In this document: positions 54,850 through 62,865 of the stretch, in pieces
Layout of the letters: each line of letters opens with the position of its first letter
Numbering within the stretch: position 1 is the stretch's first letter
Source of the DNA: Kangiellaceae bacterium
GTDB lineage: Bacteria; Pseudomonadota; Gammaproteobacteria; Enterobacterales; Kangiellaceae
Assembly: GCA_026196875.1 (NCBI GenBank)
Contig: JAPHTP010000047.1
Span: 1-64,000 of the forward strand
Direction of reading: 5' to 3'
DNA: 64,000 nt
The notes under the pieces: model-generated
What the model was told of the DNA's origin: nothing
What the model saw: the letters and a program-made list of their open reading frames with translations, nothing else
Databases searched by the model: none
Program-made: the position numbers and the translations under genes

Positions 54850-55248
54850 ATGATTAGAAGACAATCTGGTTTTACTTTGATTGAATTAATGATCGTTGTT
54901 GCGATTATCGGTATTTTGGCAGCGATTGCACTTCCTGCTTACCAGGATTACACAATTCGTGCGAAAGTTTCTGAAGGTGTTGTAATTGCTAGTGGTGCTA
55001 AGGCGACAGTATCAGAAAACCTAGCGAACAACGTTAGCCCTTGCGCGGGAGTACAACAAGGCACAGTTAATATTACGTCTTTAGCATGTGCGGCTGGAAC
55101 TGGAGCACTAACTTCAACTGTAACACATGGAATTGGCGGAGTCGGCGCAATTAATATTACTTTAACTCCAACCTCTGGCACTAGTGGTACTACTTGGGCA
55201 TGTTCAACAACATCTAATGCTCAATACGTTCCTGCGGAATGCCGTTAA
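54850..55248 (+). CDS. pilA: Type IV major pilin
   Basis: A 132-residue prepilin. The leader MIRRQSG is cut before Phe at [18 protein letters not shown], the type IVa motif, with the Glu5 needed for assembly. The conserved [13 protein letters not shown] follows. The C-terminus has two Cys ([16 protein letters not shown]), giving the disulfide loop typical of group IV pilins, and a second Cys pair lies in the middle (PCAGV, LACAAG). The globular domain is short and Thr/Gly-rich, so glycosylation is plausible. It has a sigma-54 promoter and its own terminator. Confidence 0.96.
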   Translation: MIRRQSGFTLIELMIVVAIIGILAAIALPAYQDYTIRAKVSEGVVIASGAKATVSENLANNVSPCAGVQQGTVNITSLACAAGTGALTSTVTHGIGGVGAINITLTPTSGTSGTTWACSTTSNAQYVPAECR

Positions 55249-55265
55249 TTTCGGTTTTTCTTTTT

Positions 55266-55296
55266 AAAAAAGGCTAAGTTTCTTAGCCTTTTTTTA
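55266..55296 (+). terminator. Strong rho-independent terminator of pilA
   Basis: AAGGCTAAG-TTT-CTTAGCC followed by seven or more T. The arms are flanked by A and T tracts that extend the stem. It lies 20 bases after the stop, so pilA should be monocistronic. Confidence 0.93.
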
Positions 55297-55476
55297 TTTT
55301 CTGCAAAACGATTAATACAACAAAAGTCCGAAACAAGCTTAGCTTTTGGTAAATAAATACTAAGTCTAATATCTATTTTTCCTTCTCCATTTTACTTTAA
55401 TACTATACTCTCTGAGCAACTTCCAATGTGCTTATAGTTGAACAAACTTATACCTCCGCTGCCTAAGAAGAACTAA

Positions 55477-57390
55477 ATGACAATTCAGCCGACAAAATAT
55501 ATCTCTTCACCATTCCTTGCACTACTATCCTTTATAATAATTGGATTAATCATCTATTGGCCTGCAACGAGCGGTCCTTTTGTATTTGACGACTTTGCAA
55601 GTCTGTCGCTTCTTCAACTGAACGGTGGCATTAACAATTTTACAAATTGGTGGCTATTTGTAAGCGAGGGAATTAGTAGTCAACTTGGACGCCCCTTGAC
55701 TTTAGCAACTTTTACTTTTAATGGGCAAAATTGGCCAACAGACCCTTTCCCTTTTAAAGTAACAAATGTGTTAATTCACACGCTCAATGCTTGGCTTGTA
55801 TATTTATTGGTTAAGTACATTATTACAATTCATAATAAGAACAACACCTTCAAATTGTCTAACAGTGTTGCATTTTGGGCTGCACTAATTTGGTTGTTAC
55901 ACCCGATACATTTAACATCCATATTGCACGTAGTACAACGCATGACACTTTTAGCTGGAACATTCACTCTTCTAGGACTAGTGACTTATTCTCGCTACAT
56001 TGTTAATCACCGCTTTGATTATAACAAGCCATTTACTTTCCAAATTCTTTCTCTAGCGTGTATTGGCTTTTTGGGAATACTTTCAAAGGAAACAGCCATT
56101 CTGTTACCACTATTTATTTTTTCTCTTAATTATACTTTGTTTCAAAAGGAACTATCACACACGAAACAAAAAGCAAATTACTGGCAATTAGCGCTTCTTT
56201 TAGGGCCTTTGATATTTATTGTTTTAATTTATTTACTAAATAGTGCGCAATATGCAATCTCTTGGGAAAAAAGAGGATTTAGTTTATATGAGCGATTATT
56301 AACAGAAGCTAGAATACTCTTAGAGTATTTTCACAGGATTTTTCTTCCTAAAGCAGGAGGAATGGGACTATTTCATGATAACTACCAAGTATCTAGAGGA
56401 CTTTTTTCACCTATCTCAACTTTTTTTTCTATTATAGCATTAGTACTATTACTAACCTTTGCGTTAATAAGTAGGCATAGGCGCCCCTTTCTTTCGTTAG
56501 CCATTTTATTTTTCTTACTAGGTCATACTCTAGAGTCGACTATTTTACCCCTCGAGCTATATTTCGAACATAGAAATTACTTACCCTCACTCTGTCTGAT
56601 TTTCATTGTTATTCAATGCGCTATCGAACTTAAAGATAAGAACAGTAAAGTTAAGACCTTTCTATTCACCCCATATTTGGTATTGACAGCATTTGTGACT
56701 ATGACGAGTGCTTTTGTTTGGGGTGATAAACTTAAGTTATATACAAATTGGGCTCTTGAAAACCCCACTTCCATGAGAGCTCAACACAAAGCAGCAGATA
56801 CTTGGCTTATAGATTACAATTCCCCAGTCGAAGCGCGAAGATTTTTAATTCAAGCGCTTTTATCTGATCCTGAAAGTACCGGAACTCGAATAAAGCTTAT
56901 TCAAATGCAGTGTTATTTTAACACTCCGCCAGATGATATTAAAAGCCTTGCTTCTGGACTAGATAGTTCGGATATAGACTTGATTTACTCTAGTTCTTTG
57001 TCAGAAATAGTTTCCTTAAAAGAAATTGATAAGTGCAACACTCTCTCAACTGCTACTCTTATTCGCATCGTTTCAGATTTAGAACGGAATCCCGATATTC
57101 GGAAAACGTCAGGGCTTCAATGGCTTTACTTTCATAAAGCAAAACTCCTACACCTAAACAATGAGCTCGAAGCCGCTCTTAAATATGCCAACATGTCGTC
57201 CGAACTGGGAGCTTTTATAGCTACCTCGATACTCAAGCTAGAATTAGCTATCAAACTAAATGATTCTGACTTAAAAAGAGAATATGTTAACGAAGCTAAA
57301 TCTCTGGAAACAACGCAACTTAAATTTATTAGTAAAGAACTAACCGAAAAATATAAAGTTCTGAAAAATAATATACATAGTGGAGAGTAA
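55477..57390 (+). CDS. GT-C-like polytopic membrane protein with TPR-like tail
   Basis: A 637-residue protein with about 10-12 membrane helices in its first 430 residues. The early loop FVFDDFASLSLLQL followed by GRPLTLATFTF and a helix resembles the TMTC/GT-C glycosyltransferases, whose acidic Asp-Asp pair is catalytic. The next loop is HVVQRMTLLAGTF. The soluble C-terminus (about 435-637) is helical and TPR-like. Its position immediately after the pilin gene is that of pilin glycosyltransferase genes (tfpO, tfpW) in Pseudomonas. A pilin O-glycosylation role is inferred, not shown. Confidence 0.78.
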   Translation: MTIQPTKYISSPFLALLSFIIIGLIIYWPATSGPFVFDDFASLSLLQLNGGINNFTNWWLFVSEGISSQLGRPLTLATFTFNGQNWPTDPFPFKVTNVLIHTLNAWLVYLLVKYIITIHNKNNTFKLSNSVAFWAALIWLLHPIHLTSILHVVQRMTLLAGTFTLLGLVTYSRYIVNHRFDYNKPFTFQILSLACIGFLGILSKETAILLPLFIFSLNYTLFQKELSHTKQKANYWQLALLLGPLIFIVLIYLLNSAQYAISWEKRGFSLYERLLTEARILLEYFHRIFLPKAGGMGLFHDNYQVSRGLFSPISTFFSIIALVLLLTFALISRHRRPFLSLAILFFLLGHTLESTILPLELYFEHRNYLPSLCLIFIVIQCAIELKDKNSKVKTFLFTPYLVLTAFVTMTSAFVWGDKLKLYTNWALENPTSMRAQHKAADTWLIDYNSPVEARRFLIQALLSDPESTGTRIKLIQMQCYFNTPPDDIKSLASGLDSSDIDLIYSSSLSEIVSLKEIDKCNTLSTATLIRIVSDLERNPDIRKTSGLQWLYFHKAKLLHLNNELEAALKYANMSSELGAFIATSILKLELAIKLNDSDLKREYVNEAKSLETTQLKFISKELTEKYKVLKNNIHSGE

Positions 57391-57530
57391 TCTGGCTTTT
57401 CAAGCCTTAGTGTAGACTCGAATTATATTTCAACATGCAATATTGATCTGGCTACACGACTTGGAGACTCAATTTCATATAAACTACGTATTAGAAATAG
57501 AAATACTAATCACTTTTATAGGATTATCAC

Positions 57531-58691
57531 TTGAAAAACACTGGCTATATTGTTTACGGCAAACCAGATATCAAACAAGCTGAAATCGAAGAAGTTGTCG
57601 ACAGCATGAAAAACGCATGGTTGGGTAGTGGCCCTAAAGTCCACCAATTTGAGCAAAATTTTGCAGAATACAAAAATATAGATAGTTCAATGGTCGCAGC
57701 AGTGAATTCTTGTACTGCAGCATTACATTTAGCCTTAATTGCTTCCGGTATAGGTCCAGGAGACGAGGTTATTACAACTGGAATGACTTTTTGCGCAACT
57801 GTTAACGCCATCATTCATTCCGGAGCAACACCGGTAATCGCAGATATTGATGCAACATCCTACAACATTTGTCCACTAAATATTCAGAAAAAAATAACAG
57901 CAAAAACCAAAGCCATAGTGGTCGTGCACTTTGCAGGAAATGCATGTGACATGAATCAGATAATGAAAATATCAAATAATCATTGCTTAAAAGTTATAGA
58001 AGATTGCGCTCATGCTGTAGAAAGTGAGTATCAAGGCAAGAAATTGGGCACTATAGGAGACTTCGGATGCTTTAGTTTTTATGTCACTAAGAATATGACC
58101 ACTGGAGAAGGTGGTATGGTAGTTGCGAAGAACAAAGATGATATAGACAAAATCAAGATGTTAGCATTACACGGGATAAGTAAAGATGCTTGGAAAAGAT
58201 TTAGTGATGATGGTTACAAACACTACCAGGTAGTATTCCCCGGCTATAAATACAATATGATGGATATTCAAGCAGCCATTGGGATTCATCAATTAAAAAG
58301 AATTGATCAAAACCATATAGTTAGAGCTGCGCAGTTCCAAAGATATCTGGAAATGTTAAAAGACCTCCCAATTAAACACCCTCCTAGTCCTTCAAAAGGT
58401 GACAAAGCTAGTTATCATTTATATCCTATACTTGTAAAGGACAATTACGGCATAAATAGAGATCAACTCATACAAAAATTGCATCTTCTTGGTATAGGTG
58501 TCGGTGTTCATTACCTTAGCATAATGTCACATGATTATTACCAGAAAAATTTGCCCACAGAAAACAAGACACCTGTCGCAGATAAGTTTGGACAACAAAC
58601 CTTGAGTTTGCCGCTTTCGTCCGCACTTACAGAAACCGAACAATCCAGGGTTATTAACGCATTGCGCAAGATATATAATGAAGTAGATTAA
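57531..58691 (+). CDS. DegT/DnrJ/EryC1/StrS-family sugar aminotransferase
   Basis: A TTG start at 57531 gives 386 residues. The PLP lysine is Lys187 in FSFYVTKNMTTGEGGM, the classic DegT motif. Other family elements are VNSCTAALHLALIASGI near the start, VIEDCAHAVESEYQGKKLG and a C-terminal VGVHYLSIM. It transfers an amino group to a keto-sugar nucleotide, giving 4-amino sugars used in O-antigen or glycoprotein glycans. First gene of the glycan cluster after the GT-C-like gene, same strand. Confidence 0.93.
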   Translation: MKNTGYIVYGKPDIKQAEIEEVVDSMKNAWLGSGPKVHQFEQNFAEYKNIDSSMVAAVNSCTAALHLALIASGIGPGDEVITTGMTFCATVNAIIHSGATPVIADIDATSYNICPLNIQKKITAKTKAIVVVHFAGNACDMNQIMKISNNHCLKVIEDCAHAVESEYQGKKLGTIGDFGCFSFYVTKNMTTGEGGMVVAKNKDDIDKIKMLALHGISKDAWKRFSDDGYKHYQVVFPGYKYNMMDIQAAIGIHQLKRIDQNHIVRAAQFQRYLEMLKDLPIKHPPSPSKGDKASYHLYPILVKDNYGINRDQLIQKLHLLGIGVGVHYLSIMSHDYYQKNLPTENKTPVADKFGQQTLSLPLSSALTETEQSRVINALRKIYNEVD

Positions 58692-58756
58692 TATCTATAA
58701 GACACATATATTACAAAGCACTACATTTTTTAACACTAAAACTACGAATATTTTAC

Positions 58757-59722
58757 ATGGAATTTAATAAACCTATATTTATAATTGGTGCTCCTCGATC
58801 TGGCACCTCCCTATTTCAGAAAATAATAAGAAGTCACCCAGATGTTTGGTCGCTGCCGAGTGAATCAGACATGATTTGGGATACCTTTTGCCATCCTTCT
58901 TTAAACGATTGGAAGTCAGAAGTAGCACTAGCAGAAGATGTGACTGAACAAGCGAAAGAAAAAATCAAATCAATGTTTGACGAATACTTAATGCCCGCAA
59001 GTTTTTGGCAGAAAGTTGATAACACTGGTTTTATTTGGGGTTTCAAGAGAAGTAGGAAAATACGAAAGCTCCTTAGACCCATTTACAAACAGCTTTTCCC
59101 AATATTTAAACGTGCGATTACAAGACATCAAAAACAAAAACGCATCTTAGATAAAACAGCAAGTAATTGCTTTCGACTATCATATATAAATGAAATATTT
59201 CCAGATGCTAAAATTATCTACCCTATCAGAGACGGTAGAAACTCTATTAACTCATTAATAAATGGGTGGAAAAACCCCACACGATTTTTCACTTACGATG
59301 TACCAATGGAGTTAGATATTAAGGGTTATGAACACCAAGGCTGGAAATTTATGCTTCCTCCCAACTGGCAAAATTATGTGACGAGTAAATTAGAGGATGT
59401 ATGTGCGTTTCAATGGTTGTCTTGCCATTCGGCTTTGCAATTAGAAATCAACAAGCCAAAGTATAAGGATCGTATAAAAATAATGAAACTGGAAGATCTA
59501 ACGAACTCACCAGAAGAGTATATAGTAAAAATCTTGGAGTTTCTAGAACTAGACGTACAGTCCTACCCTCTTAGCGCAATGAAGAACCTACCTGTAATCA
59601 ACTCACCGGACAATATCACTCTAGAGGACAAATGGAAAAAGCAAAATAGACAACTAGTCGAAAGAATTTTACCTCAAATAGAAGACATGATGATTAAACT
59701 TGGCTACGGGAATATTGGATGA
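58757..59722 (+). CDS. PAPS-dependent sulfotransferase
   Basis: A 321-residue protein with the PAPS 5'-phosphosulfate loop at its very start (IFIIGAPRSGTSLFQKII) and the 3'-phosphate site IYPIRDGRNSINSLINGW near residue 155. There is no signal peptide, so it is cytosolic. In bacteria such enzymes sulfate polysaccharides or lipid-linked sugars. The stop overlaps the start of the next methyltransferase gene by 4 bases, indicating an operon. The substrate is unknown but probably the glycan made by neighbours. Confidence 0.9.
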   Translation: MEFNKPIFIIGAPRSGTSLFQKIIRSHPDVWSLPSESDMIWDTFCHPSLNDWKSEVALAEDVTEQAKEKIKSMFDEYLMPASFWQKVDNTGFIWGFKRSRKIRKLLRPIYKQLFPIFKRAITRHQKQKRILDKTASNCFRLSYINEIFPDAKIIYPIRDGRNSINSLINGWKNPTRFFTYDVPMELDIKGYEHQGWKFMLPPNWQNYVTSKLEDVCAFQWLSCHSALQLEINKPKYKDRIKIMKLEDLTNSPEEYIVKILEFLELDVQSYPLSAMKNLPVINSPDNITLEDKWKKQNRQLVERILPQIEDMMIKLGYGNIG

Positions 59723-60366
59723 CTTTAAAAGATGACTGGGACGAAAGAGCTCGCTCTTTAGGGCCTACTAAAAAAGCAGTTTTGTTCAAACGATTTCCTA
59801 ATTGGCTTAACAATAAGATTCATAATGCCCACATTGACTTTATTCTAAGCAACGTTTCAACTAGGCTTGAAACAAATATTTTGGATGTGGGCTGCGGGTA
59901 CGGAAGGGTTTCTTTGGAAATTCAGAATCAAAATCCTCACGTTAGTATTGAGGGTGTAGAGCTTTCCTCTGAATTTTCACAAAACTATCGTCAAATGATT
60001 GGCCCGTGTTTCTGTGGCTCTATTCAAGATTACTCTCCGGTCAAGTCATTTGACCATATTATCGCAGTTACAATCCTAATGTACATAGATAAAAATAAAT
60101 TGGGACTAACAGTCGATAAATTACTGTCGATGCTTAAACCAAACGGAACTCTAATTTGTATAGAGCCCGCGATAGAATTCCAGTTAATTTGGAGAAAGTT
60201 AACAAAAAGAAAAAATGCGAGTGCTACTGGAGGTGATGTGACTTACTTTAATAAAGCCGATCTCGAAAATACACTTACTAACCAATTCAAAAGCGTAAAA
60301 TACCAACCGATAAAGCTTGCTCCTTTTCTTCCACCAGTACACCATGCATTCTCGATAAAGAGATAA
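59719..60366 (+). CDS. Class I SAM-dependent methyltransferase
   Basis: A 215-residue protein with motif I ILDVGCGYGRVSLEIQ at about residue 55, the acidic end of strand 2 in VEGVELSS and motif post-I FDHIIAVTILMYI. Its C-terminus is VHHAFSIKR. It overlaps the sulfotransferase stop by 4 bases (ATGA), so the pair is translationally coupled. The acceptor is unknown; a glycan or nucleotide-sugar hydroxyl is plausible from context. Confidence 0.88.
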   Translation: MTLKDDWDERARSLGPTKKAVLFKRFPNWLNNKIHNAHIDFILSNVSTRLETNILDVGCGYGRVSLEIQNQNPHVSIEGVELSSEFSQNYRQMIGPCFCGSIQDYSPVKSFDHIIAVTILMYIDKNKLGLTVDKLLSMLKPNGTLICIEPAIEFQLIWRKLTKRKNASATGGDVTYFNKADLENTLTNQFKSVKYQPIKLAPFLPPVHHAFSIKR

Positions 60367-60371
60367 AAAAC

Positions 60372-61139
60372 ATGAAACAAGATAATTATCAATATAACTA
60401 CACTGACAACGTCATCGCACAACATAATATGTACGATGAAAAAGGGCGAAGGATAAAGTCAAAAAAAATAACACAAGTATTACTAGATAACTTGGGTTCC
60501 TTTGAAGAAAAAAGCACATTAGAAATTTCGTGCTCTGCAGGCTATATGTCAAAAATATTCGCAGAGCACTTCCCTTCCCTTGACGCCATTGATATTGATG
60601 AGAAAGCAATTAACTTCGCAAATAAAAACAACTCAGCTTTCAATATAAACTACCATACTATGGACGCGCTAAACATGTCTTTCGAGAAAAACTCATTTGA
60701 TATTGTAATTTGCAATCAGATGTACGAACATGTTCCAGATGCACATAAATTAATGAGTGAAATATTTCGCGTGTTAAAGCCATCAGGTACATGCTATTTC
60801 GGAGCCACAAATAGATTAAAAGTTATCGAAACTCACTACGGACGAATTCCTTTCTTATCTTGGTTGCCTAAACCTCTAGCTCACTTGTACTTAAAAATAT
60901 TGGGTAAAGGAGACCACTATTACGAAACTCTTTTCTCGTATTGGGGATTAAAGAAGCTCATAAAAAAATTTGAACTAACCGACTATACAATTCAAATTAT
61001 TCGATCTCCGCAGAAATTTTATGCAACGGACGTAATAACGCCCAATAGTTTGGGTCAAAGATTAATATTGATATTTCTTAAGTACTTTTATTTTCTATCT
61101 CCTGGATACGTATGGCTACTGAAAAAACCGACGAAATAG
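60372..61139 (+). CDS. Class I methyltransferase with altered SAM motif
   Basis: A 255-residue protein, 5 bases after the previous methyltransferase. Motif I reads TLEISCSAGYMSKIF rather than D-x-GCG-x-G, but the acid after strand 2 (DAIDIDEKA), strand 4 (FDIVICNQMYEHVPDA) and the motif III region (RVLKPSGTCYFGATN) are typical of the Methyltransf_11 group. It still probably binds SAM. The C-terminal 70 residues are basic and aromatic, perhaps membrane-facing. It overlaps the next gene by 28 bases. Confidence 0.85.
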   Translation: MKQDNYQYNYTDNVIAQHNMYDEKGRRIKSKKITQVLLDNLGSFEEKSTLEISCSAGYMSKIFAEHFPSLDAIDIDEKAINFANKNNSAFNINYHTMDALNMSFEKNSFDIVICNQMYEHVPDAHKLMSEIFRVLKPSGTCYFGATNRLKVIETHYGRIPFLSWLPKPLAHLYLKILGKGDHYYETLFSYWGLKKLIKKFELTDYTIQIIRSPQKFYATDVITPNSLGQRLILIFLKYFYFLSPGYVWLLKKPTK

Positions 61140-62056
61140 TGCCTAGCAGTAAGTCAAAACGTATTAAATTAATACTTAACGTTATTTGGATTTTTATTCT
61201 TTTATATGCAATAAAGATCTTGCTAGAGCAATTTGAGTTTGGAGACTTAAACTTTGGTTCGTTTAACCCTACTTTTCTTATATTAGGAATACTAGCTAGT
61301 GCAATTGCAAGTTTATTTTCAGTTGTAATTCTAAAGAACTTTTTTACTACGGGGCTTGGAGAGCATAGTTGGCATAAAGCCTTCGTACTAACCTTTCTGC
61401 CTGCTATTGGAAAATACTTTCCCGGTTTTGGCATATCGGTACTGGGGTTTGTCGTTCAAGCTCAGAGCCTAGCCAATATTCGGAAGCGTGATTCTTTATA
61501 CTACCAATTATATTTTCAATTAATAAATATAATTTCTTCGTCCATTCTTTTAATTATATGTTCACTTTTTATTAGTGGAATGGTCGAAACTGACGAGTTA
61601 AAGAAAATCTATTCAGTAAGTTTAGTGATCTTGCTCGTAAGTTTCTGCGCGAGTGCGTATATCTACTTCGAACTAAATAGGCGAAAAATAACTCTGTCAT
61701 TTTCGCTTTCCAAAGACATTGCACTGATATCACTTCAGAAATTTTTTAAAGCGGTTGCGCTATGCTTTTTTATTGCAGCATGGCTGGCACCGTGGAGTGC
61801 GATGATAGAAATAATCACAGCATTCATAGCTGCGATGCAAGCAGGCGTATTAGCTATATTTGCTCCTGCTGGAATCGGCGTTACAGAAGGGGTTTATATA
61901 CTCTTGCTTTCAAATATTTTTGGTATTTCTTTGGCTTTTAAAATTGCTATCATTGCTCGCATTTTACAGACTTCTCTAGACTTACTATTAGCAGCGGTTG
62001 CTCTGTGTCTTAACATTAGAATAAGTAGATTAAGTAAAACCTTTAAATCTTGTTAA
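61112..62056 (+). CDS. LPG-synthase-type (UPF0104) membrane protein
   Basis: A 314-residue protein with about 8 predicted membrane helices. The loop GLGEHSWHKAFVLTFLPAIGKYFPGFG carries the K-Y-x-P-G motif of the lysylphosphatidylglycerol synthetase membrane region, and the late FAPAGIGVTEGVYILLL matches the second conserved motif. There is no aminoacyl-transferase domain, so this is a transport-type or flippase-like member often found in glycan loci. It overlaps the preceding methyltransferase by 28 bases. A role in moving a lipid-linked sugar is inferred. Confidence 0.86.
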   Translation: MATEKTDEIVPSSKSKRIKLILNVIWIFILLYAIKILLEQFEFGDLNFGSFNPTFLILGILASAIASLFSVVILKNFFTTGLGEHSWHKAFVLTFLPAIGKYFPGFGISVLGFVVQAQSLANIRKRDSLYYQLYFQLINIISSSILLIICSLFISGMVETDELKKIYSVSLVILLVSFCASAYIYFELNRRKITLSFSLSKDIALISLQKFFKAVALCFFIAAWLAPWSAMIEIITAFIAAMQAGVLAIFAPAGIGVTEGVYILLLSNIFGISLAFKIAIIARILQTSLDLLLAAVALCLNIRISRLSKTFKSC

Positions 62057-62068
62057 ATCGACCTTATT

Positions 62069-62788
62069 TTAAATTTTTTCCAATTTGCACGTATACCCCA
62101 TTGCAAATAATTTTTGCTTATCAAAAATTTTGTCCATAAAAAAACAAAATCTAACAACCAACCATTTATTTAGCCAATAAATAATACTTTTTAGTAACGG
62201 TATATGCCAGACTGGAAGTAATAAAAGACTCGAAATTTGATGCCCCACGAAACAAAAGAAGCCACCTACCGGCTCTATGGAAATAACTTTGAAACCTTGC
62301 CTCTTGAACATGAAATCTAGACCATATTTTGTAAAGCGATAGTAATCATGAGGTTCTTCATGCAGACGACTTAAGTGAGGGACAGATAAAACTAACTTCC
62401 CGCCTTTTTTAAGAATTCGATGAATTTCTGAAACAGCTTGAAATGGGTCGGGAACATGTTCCAATACCTCTAAGCATAAAGCAGAGTCATATACGTTGCT
62501 ACCTATGATATTCATATCTTGAATATCTGCAACATATTTGACTTCTTGTCTTCGCTTTTCAATATCTAAGGTATCATATACATCTACCTTACTTTCAATG
62601 AGCTCTTTATAAGGTAAATCACCGCATCCAACATCAATACACCTACCCGTCAAGTGCTCAGCAAGTGCTCGTGATGTAACAATACTATCTGCATAACAAC
62701 ATGGCGAAAAATATTTTCTCCTTAAGTAAGAAGTCAACTCCTTATTAATTAGAATTCTATTTCTTTTTAGTCTTTCTAGAATCGACAT
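62069..62788 (-). CDS. Class I SAM-dependent methyltransferase
   Basis: A 239-residue protein with motif I CIDVGCGDLPYKELIES near residue 52. Strand 4 is SALCLEVLEHVPDPFQAVSEI and motif III is LVLSVPHLSRLHEE, the Methyltransf_11/Ubie-like pattern. It is transcribed from the opposite strand, converging with the membrane protein 12 bases away and upstream in position but in a separate transcript with the GT4 gene. Third methyltransferase of the cluster. Confidence 0.88.
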   Translation of the reverse strand: MSILERLKRNRILINKELTSYLRRKYFSPCCYADSIVTSRALAEHLTGRCIDVGCGDLPYKELIESKVDVYDTLDIEKRRQEVKYVADIQDMNIIGSNVYDSALCLEVLEHVPDPFQAVSEIHRILKKGGKLVLSVPHLSRLHEEPHDYYRFTKYGLDFMFKRQGFKVISIEPVGGFFCFVGHQISSLLLLPVWHIPLLKSIIYWLNKWLVVRFCFFMDKIFDKQKLFAMGYTCKLEKI

Positions 62789-62865
62789 TTATTTTCTCTA
62801 TACACTGTACACGTAGACTTTCATAATTAAGCCAGACAACGCTTATATAAAATGATGAAACACAT

